Shown piece after piece: positions 58,886-64,000 of a stretch of 64,000 bases of DNA. Made by a program: the position numbers and the translations under genes. The notes under the pieces are model-generated. The model saw only the letters and a program-made list of their open reading frames with translations. It searched no databases and was not told the origin of the DNA. Within the stretch, counting starts at the first letter, position 1, and every line of letters begins with the position of its first letter. Origin of the DNA: Bacillota bacterium (GTDB lineage Bacteria > Bacillota > Clostridia > Christensenellales > SZUA-584); NCBI GenBank assembly GCA_023410595.1, contig JAEYPO010000034.1, positions 1-64,000 on the forward strand. The letters run 5' to 3'.

Positions 58886-59641
58886 TTATCCGCAGTAGAT
58901 CATAATCGCGTCTCGAAGGAACTCGGCGCAGCCAGGCGCTATGTTATCGTAATACGCCTTAAACCGCTCGTCGGCCACGTACATCTGCGCAAGGCCTTTG
59001 TGCGCTTCTTTCGTATAGCTGTCCCACGTGCACATCAGCCACCGCTTATGCAGCCCGCACGCTTTCTGCGCGAGCTCGCTCGCGGGATCGCCTTTAATAA
59101 GCGCGGCTTTCAGCGTTTCGTTTAACTCGGCCGACAGCCGCTCCATTTCGTCGTACTGCTCCTTTGTCATGTTCATGAACTTAGCGTTGGATTTTCCCAC
59201 GGTTTCCTCGCCGTACTTTTCGCGTATCTCCGCCCCGTACTTCTTTTCGTTTTCTTCCAGTCTGCTCTTTTTAAAACCTTCAAATCTTTCCTTGTCCGTC
59301 ATAGCAAACTCTCCTTTCTCTGCTGAAATCGTTTTTTCCACATTTGCTATCAGTGCGTCCAGCCTCGCCTTTCTTGCTTTGAGCGCCTCAAGATGACCTT
59401 TAAGAGCCTTTTGCTTTTCGAAGCCGGGCGCATTCAATATCTCGCCAATCCTGCCTAGCTCCACGCCCAGTTCACGGTAAAACATTATCTGCTGCAGGCG
59501 CTCTGTCTGTTTTGGGCCGTATATCCTGTAACCCGACGAATTTATCCTTTCAGGCTTAAGTAGCCCTATCCCGTCGTAATACCGGAGTGTTCGCGTGCTC
59601 ACTCCCGCCAGCTTTCCCAGCTTGTTTATCGTATACTCTAT
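58886..59641 (-). CDS. MerR-family regulator with TipAS antibiotic-recognition domain, probable AUA start
   Basis: A TipA-like transcription activator of about 251 residues: MerR helix-turn-helix (YTINKLGKLAGVSTRTLRYYDGIGLLKPERI), a dimerising coiled coil (about 80-115) and a TipAS domain (about 130-250) that in relatives binds thiopeptides or other drugs. The usual MEYTINKL start is here ATA-GAG-TAT, eight bases after AGGAGG. The alternative GTG at 59650 overlaps that AGGAGG. It has a 19-base-spacer promoter with a dyad upstream, as MerR autoregulators do. Confidence 0.9.
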   Translation of the reverse strand: MEYTINKLGKLAGVSTRTLRYYDGIGLLKPERINSSGYRIYGPKQTERLQQIMFYRELGVELGRIGEILNAPGFEKQKALKGHLEALKARKARLDALIANVEKTISAEKGEFAMTDKERFEGFKKSRLEENEKKYGAEIREKYGEETVGKSNAKFMNMTKEQYDEMERLSAELNETLKAALIKGDPASELAQKACGLHKRWLMCTWDSYTKEAHKGLAQMYVADERFKAYYDNIAPGCAEFLRDAIMIYCG

Positions 59642-59664
59642 TGCTCTCACCTCCTGACAAATTA

Positions 59665-59700
59665 ATCGTAAACTATTACGTAACGTCAATGTCAATAGTT
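59665..59700 (-). promoter_or_regulatory. MerR-type promoter and operator
   Basis: TTGACA (59690-59695), 19-base spacer, TACGAT (59665-59670) on the minus strand. An inverted repeat AACTATT/AATAGTT (59671-59677 and 59694-59700) surrounds the palindrome TTACGTAA. The long spacer is the hallmark of promoters twisted open by MerR proteins. Confidence 0.8.
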
Positions 59701-59766
59701 ATTATATAATATTTTTACCTAAAATAAAAAGCACCGGCTGACCGATGCTCATAATAAATAGGGGTA

Positions 59767-59973
59767 TTATTCCATATCATATCCCGCTTCTTCCACCGCT
59801 TCTTTTATGTCGTTATAGTCGACTTTCGCCTCGTCGTAGCGCACCGTCATATTCCCTTTTTCAAGGTCCACATCGCAGCTCTCTACGCCGCTCAATTCTG
59901 CTATGGCGTTTTTTACGTGCATAACGCAGTGGTTGCAGCTCATGCCGCTTACTTTATATGTTTTCTCAACCAT
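59767..59973 (-). CDS. CopZ-like heavy-metal-associated (HMA) protein
   Basis: A 68-residue copper chaperone-like protein, metal motif GMSCNHC (Cys13 and Cys16) and the ferredoxin-like fold VKNAIAELSGVESCDVDLEKGNMTVRYDE. It would carry Cu(I) to a P-type ATPase, but none is in the window. GGAGAG precedes the ATG. Single-gene unit. Confidence 0.92.
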   Translation of the reverse strand: MVEKTYKVSGMSCNHCVMHVKNAIAELSGVESCDVDLEKGNMTVRYDEAKVDYNDIKEAVEEAGYDME

Positions 59974-60064
59974 ATTGCTCTCCTTAACCGCTTAAGTCTT
60001 TGTTCTTATATGTTATTTTACCACAAATTCCGCAGCTGAATAAGTAACTTTATTACAAAACATT

Positions 60065-61156
60065 TCAGTCCATCTCCAGAGCCTGATGTACAAGGTCGGC
60101 GCACAGATATTTTGCTTTATCCCATATAAGCGTTTGAAATTCCTCATCGTCGTGCAGAGCGGAGCCATTGTTCGGAGGCGTCAGCTCTATGCAAAACGCA
60201 GGACGCCGGAATTCCTGACGGAACCAATTCTCGAATCCCGCGCCGTACACCGCGGGGTCTTCCGAGACCGGATTCATCGCATATCCTGTAACGTCCGAAA
60301 GCGTCTGCGCTATCTGCTGCGCCGCCGGTATCTCGTCCTCCGTGCCGCTGTCCGCCCAGAATATCACCTCGCCCTTGGTGTGGAACGACGCCGCAAGCAG
60401 AAAATCATTGTCTTCGCAAAGCTTCATCATCGCCTGCACTTCCGGTTCGGAGGCGGGCGCTGCGCCTTTATACATCTCCGAGCTAGGCACATCCGTGTTG
60501 CTCGCCTTTTCCTCCCAATGGCACGGGTACTGGCGGTTTAAGTCCACGCCGTTTATGTTGGCCTTCCACTCACTATATCCGTGCTGCATCATGCGCATGC
60601 TCTTTACATTCTCTGGGTCTTTTACGGAATCCACGCCGTTCTGCACGAGGCTGACGCCGTCGGGGTTTACCATGGGTACTATATAAATAGTCGTTTCGTC
60701 GAGCAGCATTTTTATATCGAAGCCGCCATACCCGGCTCCCGACTCATAACTCCTTGCGTACTCGTCTATCGTTTCCATAAGGTATGTGGAGGTTATATAT
60801 TCCCGCGCGTGGTGCGCTCCTACGAAAGCGATCTTCTTATCTCCCCTGCCCAGCTTTAAAAGAAGTATGTCCCTGCCCTCCACCGATTTGCCTATCACGT
60901 CCGTCTCTACAAGGCCGGGATATGCGGTTTTAAGCGCTTCGGCGTCCGAAAGCATCATTTCATAAGAATATGTCCGGTCCGGGTTTACAATGCCGGTACC
61001 ATTTTTGTTCACGGAATCAATGCCGCTGCCGGAAGTGATTTGCGGCGGGTCTGTTATTACCGTCGCTGACAATTCCAAAGGCGCGTCAGGCGCCTTGTTT
61101 GAACATCCCGCCAGCAGCAGCGCCGCTAATACGAATATAATTACAAGCCTCTTCAT
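60065..61156 (-). CDS. M14-family zinc carboxypeptidase, lipoprotein
   Basis: A 363-residue exported metallopeptidase. The lipobox LLLAGCSNK (Cys18) anchors it on the outer membrane face. Zinc ligands are His and Glu of VGAHHAREYIT (near 112) and a distant His in ASFHTKGEVIFW (near 258); the catalytic Glu is in CIELTPP (near 325). GVDLNRQYPCHW (near 200) binds the substrate carboxylate. Likely trims cell-wall or other peptides. Specificity (gamma-D-glutamyl-diamino acid or otherwise) is not visible. Confidence 0.92.
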   Translation of the reverse strand: MKRLVIIFVLAALLLAGCSNKAPDAPLELSATVITDPPQITSGSGIDSVNKNGTGIVNPDRTYSYEMMLSDAEALKTAYPGLVETDVIGKSVEGRDILLLKLGRGDKKIAFVGAHHAREYITSTYLMETIDEYARSYESGAGYGGFDIKMLLDETTIYIVPMVNPDGVSLVQNGVDSVKDPENVKSMRMMQHGYSEWKANINGVDLNRQYPCHWEEKASNTDVPSSEMYKGAAPASEPEVQAMMKLCEDNDFLLAASFHTKGEVIFWADSGTEDEIPAAQQIAQTLSDVTGYAMNPVSEDPAVYGAGFENWFRQEFRRPAFCIELTPPNNGSALHDDEEFQTLIWDKAKYLCADLVHQALEMD

Positions 61157-61303
61157 TTGTGTCTATCCTTCTTACCACGCATGTTTTATATTAAAACATA
61201 TTATAACAAAACGAGCGTCCCATTATGTAACGGAACACAGTAAAAGCAGCGCTATGGCCGCTTTTACTGCAGGTTGCAAATATCAAATCTTTTTTTGAGG
61301 CAT

Positions 61304-62056
61304 CTATTTTTTCACCGTCGCTCTTCGCATCGCGAGAAAGCTCAGCGCACCGAATATCGCTATGGTTATAAAGCTTGACAGCACTGAAATATAAGGGTTG
61401 AATCCATCGAGAAATCCCCACGCTTTTGAGAATAAATATTTTACGGCTTCATATATCCCGCCATCAAACAGGTAATTGTCTATATACGGCAGCACCATCA
61501 GGAAGAACACCGGCACGCCTATTGATACAATGAGCTTCAAGGGCTTTCCCATGCGGTAATATAAAGTCGTAATGAAGAATCCTATTATCGCCATGGCGGC
61601 ATACAGGAAAAACATCCAAACGAAACCGTCAAGCATTACATGCATCTTAGCGCCGAAAGTTGCCACAGCGCCGTAACGCATATAGTATGTCTGGTAGAAC
61701 ACCGAATTATAAATGCCTACGCCAGACAATGCAAGGCTATTTATGCTGTCAATAAGGGCCATAAACGCGGCAAGCGGGGCCACAGTCCCGAGATAGCTTT
61801 TAAACATCGTTTTCCTGGAAATCCCGTTCGCCAGAAACAGATGAAACGTACTTTTAAAAGAGTTCAGTCCGACAACAAACAGGAATATCGCCGAGGCCAC
61901 CTCAAGGCCTCCGGAGGTTACTCTTACGCCTTGGCGCGACCATACAACCTGCTGTACTCCAATAAATATGATAAGTGCGTATATGACGATGTAGAATATT
62001 ATAAGCGGCTTTATCATGCCATGTATCTGATATTTTAACGCAGCTTTAAGTTTCAT
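61304..62056 (-). CDS. ABC-2 type transporter membrane protein
   Basis: A 250-residue integral membrane protein with about six transmembrane helices (around 15-35, 50-75, 95-115, 150-175, 180-200, 215-240). It lacks recognisable catalytic motifs and pairs with the ATPase encoded just upstream, 12 bases away. Its role is as the permease of a YtrB-type efflux system. AAAGGAG precedes the ATG. Substrate unknown. Confidence 0.82.
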   Translation of the reverse strand: MKLKAALKYQIHGMIKPLIIFYIVIYALIIFIGVQQVVWSRQGVRVTSGGLEVASAIFLFVVGLNSFKSTFHLFLANGISRKTMFKSYLGTVAPLAAFMALIDSINSLALSGVGIYNSVFYQTYYMRYGAVATFGAKMHVMLDGFVWMFFLYAAMAIIGFFITTLYYRMGKPLKLIVSIGVPVFFLMVLPYIDNYLFDGGIYEAVKYLFSKAWGFLDGFNPYISVLSSFITIAIFGALSFLAMRRATVKK

Positions 62057-62068
62057 TTTCTTTCTCCT

Positions 62069-62920
62069 TTAAGCGTTTGTGAGATGTATAAACAGGTTCT
62101 GCAGGCTCATGCCCGATGCTTCCAGTCCTTCGGGCATGGAAGGTTTGTCGGGCTTCTCGAGTATGTAGGCGCTCTTTATTCCGCCCAGTACGTCCGCTCC
62201 CAGCACATTCCTGCCGCGTATAAACTCGTCTACCTTACCCTGCGGCCCTGTTACCGTGTACCCCCGCGAGATAAGGCTTTGTGTGTCTTCCTGAAGCAGT
62301 ATCTCGCCTTTTTTTATGATGACGACGTTTTCTATTACGTCCGCCGCTTCTTCAATCAGGTGAGTGGATATTATTATCGTTCTCGGCTTCTCGCTGTAAT
62401 TTAGCAGCAATTCCTTGTAAAACAGGTCGCGGAAATTTGCGTCGAGCCCAAGCACCGGCTCGTCAAGCAGCAGTATTGGCGCGTTGCAGGATAGCGCGAC
62501 TATTACCTGAAATATAGACTCGTATCCCTTTGACAGCTCTCTAACCTTCTTTTTCAGGTTGAGTTGAAACTTATCCGCAAGGCGGCAGGCGTAATCCATA
62601 TCCATTTGAGGATAAAATTCTTTTGACCACTTGAAGACTTCTTTTATTTTCATAGTCGGAAGATAAAGCGAACTCTCTCCCATACAATACACTTTGGAAA
62701 GTACGGCGTCGCTTTCATAAACGCTCTCGCCGTCTATCGTTATCTCTCCTTCCGTGGGGAAAAGCTTGTTAGTAATAAGGTTTAGCAGCGTCGTTTTTCC
62801 CGCCCCGTTCCTGCCTAAAAGTCCGTAGATTTTATTGTCCCCGAACGTTACGGAAACGTTCTTCAGCGCCAGCGTGTCGGCAAACTGTTTTGTAATGTTT
62901 TTAACTTCTATTCTGTTCAT
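62069..62920 (-). CDS. ABC transporter ATP-binding protein (YtrB type)
   Basis: A 283-residue ATPase: Walker A GRNGAGKTT (near 38), signature ELSKGYESIFQVIVAL (in place of LSGGQ), Walker B LLLDEPVLGLDANF and the H-loop STHLIEEA. Its ATG overlaps the GntR gene end by four bases. With the membrane protein downstream it forms an exporter, in relatives induced by cell-wall antibiotics or acetoin. Substrate unknown here. Confidence 0.93.
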   Translation of the reverse strand: MNRIEVKNITKQFADTLALKNVSVTFGDNKIYGLLGRNGAGKTTLLNLITNKLFPTEGEITIDGESVYESDAVLSKVYCMGESSLYLPTMKIKEVFKWSKEFYPQMDMDYACRLADKFQLNLKKKVRELSKGYESIFQVIVALSCNAPILLLDEPVLGLDANFRDLFYKELLLNYSEKPRTIIISTHLIEEAADVIENVVIIKKGEILLQEDTQSLISRGYTVTGPQGKVDEFIRGRNVLGADVLGGIKSAYILEKPDKPSMPEGLEASGMSLQNLFIHLTNA

Positions 62921-63285
62921 TTACTGTATCCCATCCTTACCATTTCGTTTATTTCTTCAGTAGTGATCTTAAGCTTGTTCGCCTCCGAAACAAGCGGGAT
63001 GACGTATTTTTCGTAGAACTGTCGTTTGCGCTTTTTTATTATCTTTTCCTGCGCGCCCTTTGAAACGAACATTCCTACCCCCCGTTTTTTGTATAGTATT
63101 CCTTCGTCGACAAGTATGCCGACGCCTTTAAGCACGGTGGCCGGGTTTACCTTGTACCGCACCGATATTTCCGTTGTAGAGGGCACCTGAGTTTCGCTCT
63201 CGTAAGCCCCGGAGATTACTGCGTTTTCAAGCTCTTCGGCTATCTGTATGAATATCGGCGTATCGCTTTCAAAATCAAGTATCAT
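62917..63285 (-). CDS. GntR-family regulator, YtrA type
   Basis: A 122-residue repressor with a short C-terminal dimerisation tail instead of a ligand domain, the YtrA subfamily. The helix-turn-helix is STTEISVRYKVNPATVLKGVGILVDEGILYKKRGVGMFV. YtrA proteins are often released by cell-wall-active compounds. GAGTGAATA precedes the ATG. Its own promoter carries repeated TAGTTA words that may be the operator. Confidence 0.92.
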   Translation of the reverse strand: MILDFESDTPIFIQIAEELENAVISGAYESETQVPSTTEISVRYKVNPATVLKGVGILVDEGILYKKRGVGMFVSKGAQEKIIKKRKRQFYEKYVIPLVSEANKLKITTEEINEMVRMGYSK

Positions 63286-63298
63286 TATTCACTCCGTC

Positions 63299-63348
63299 GG
63301 TTAACTACTTATGCAACTAACTATAGCGCTTATTCCACGTCTTGTCAA
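63299..63348 (-). promoter_or_regulatory. Promoter and operator-like words of the gntR-ABC operon
   Basis: TTGACA (63343-63348), 17 bases, TATAGT (63320-63325) on the minus strand. TAGTTA words follow at -10 to +20 (TAGTTAGTTG, then TAGTTAAC), the expected place for YtrA-type repression. Confidence 0.75.
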
Positions 63349-63456
63349 TAACTTTTTTGATTTTAGATTATACTATTACCTGGGTCTAATTTTTTATTGC
63401 TTTTTAGGTTATTTGTGATATTATTTCATCAAAACTATTAAGGACGTGATACAGAA

Positions 63457-64000
63457 TTGGAGAAAAAAATTACGCTTTATGGATTTAATAATCTCACTAA
63501 ATCCTTAAGCTTCAATATTTATGACGTATGTTATGCGGAATCCCAGAAAGATAAGAACGATTATCTTATTTATATAGATGAACAATACAACTCGGAACGA
63601 CTGACGAATATACTCTGTACGGTCACTGATATAATAGGCGCACATGTGCTCAACATCTCTAAGCAGGACTATGAGCCGCAGGGAGCAAGCGCGGCGATAC
63701 TCATAAGCGAAGAAGCTATATCCGTAAATGTGATAGACCCGAGCTGCAATAAAGGCAATATAGTATTTGAAAAAGACAGCGTTGTCGCGCATCTTGACAA
63801 GAGCCACGTAACGGTGCATACCTACCCTGAGTTCCATCCCGAAAAGGACATCACGACTTTCAGGGTCGATATTGACGTATCCACATGCGGCAAGATCTCC
63901 CCTTTAAAAGCGCTCGATTTTCTTATTTCCAGTTTCGATTCGGATATTATTTCTATCGATTACCGCGTTCGCGGTTTTACGCGCGACGTTAATGGCAATA
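63457..64000 (+). CDS. speD: S-adenosylmethionine decarboxylase proenzyme (partial, runs off the window)
   Basis: Pyruvoyl enzyme that makes decarboxylated SAM for spermidine synthesis. The reading frame starts at TTG (EKKITLYGFNNLTKSL) with AAGGA about 12 bases before it and is open to the end of the window (181 codons). The segment LDKSHVTVHTYPE contains the serine that is cleaved and converted to the pyruvoyl group. VDIDVSTCGKISPLKALDFL and DYRVRGFTRD are typical of the long E. coli-type form. The C-terminus is missing. Confidence 0.93.
   Translation, partial: MEKKITLYGFNNLTKSLSFNIYDVCYAESQKDKNDYLIYIDEQYNSERLTNILCTVTDIIGAHVLNISKQDYEPQGASAAILISEEAISVNVIDPSCNKGNIVFEKDSVVAHLDKSHVTVHTYPEFHPEKDITTFRVDIDVSTCGKISPLKALDFLISSFDSDIISIDYRVRGFTRDVNGN

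Overview
The window is a gene-dense segment of a bacterial chromosome. It comes from a spore-forming, anaerobic member of the Bacillota, most likely class Clostridia; I cannot name the genus. The evidence is spoVS and ylbJ (sporulation), a ylxM-ffh block, hisS-aspS behind a T-box leader, pta-ackA and a 2-oxoacid:ferredoxin-type oxidoreductase (iorAB). Short intergenic repeats of the kind common in gut Clostridia are also present. Almost everything is core metabolism or information processing. I see no rRNA, tRNA, CRISPR array or prophage.

Layout, left to right. 1-400: joined ends of an IS200-like element plus a palindromic repeat, no gene. 401-4710: a WYL regulator, an ArsR regulator with a CoA-disulfide-reductase/rhodanese protein, a TIM-barrel isomerase and a small unknown protein. 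4827-8081: clpX, clpP, tig. 8575-11165: argG-argH behind a palindromic operator-like site. 11449-14532: divergent proA and rqcH. 14747-21858: the ruvC-ruvA-ruvB-queA-PBP-tgt-yajC block. 22157-23430: infC-rpmI-rplT with an attenuator-like leader; infC appears to start at AUA. 23473-27652: a BaiN-like flavoprotein, an RpiR regulator, surE and a DacF-like protein with an altered KTG motif. 27653-28052: a hairpin-rich intergenic stretch. 28053-30040: punA and deoB. 30100-38115: trmD-rimM-khpA-rpsP-ffh-ylxM, ftsY and smc. 38237-43330: spoVS, trxA, rseC, tcdA, aspS and hisS under the T-box. 43331-45527: ackA-pta. 45644-48090: tmcAL and ylbJ on the plus strand. 48058-51231: a coiled-coil protein, coaD, rsmD, 5-FTHF cyclo-ligase and alr. 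51258-56623: two phenylacetate-CoA ligases, iorAB and an ACT protein. 56797-57344: a gene broken by one frameshift. 57446-58176: a complete IS200-type element. 58222-58334: a clostridial repeat. 58400-63285: YjbQ, a MerR/TipA regulator, CopZ, an M14 carboxypeptidase lipoprotein and a GntR-ABC export operon. 63457-end: speD, cut by the window edge.

Working together: hisS-aspS-tcdA-rseC-trxA overlap or abut and should be one T-box-controlled transcript joining tRNA charging, t6A modification and thiol redox functions. The smc/ftsY/ffh block serves chromosome organisation and protein targeting, and ruvABC serves recombination. IorAB with the PaaK ligases should interconvert aryl pyruvates, aryl-acetyl-CoAs and free aryl acids, with Pta-AckA as the main acyl-phosphate ATP route.

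No gene cluster here looks like a wholly new system. The points most worth following are the hairpin array at 27873-28033, the AUA start codons, the covarying repeat hairpin, the inverted terminator duplications around repeats, and the CTG-for-KTG substitution.
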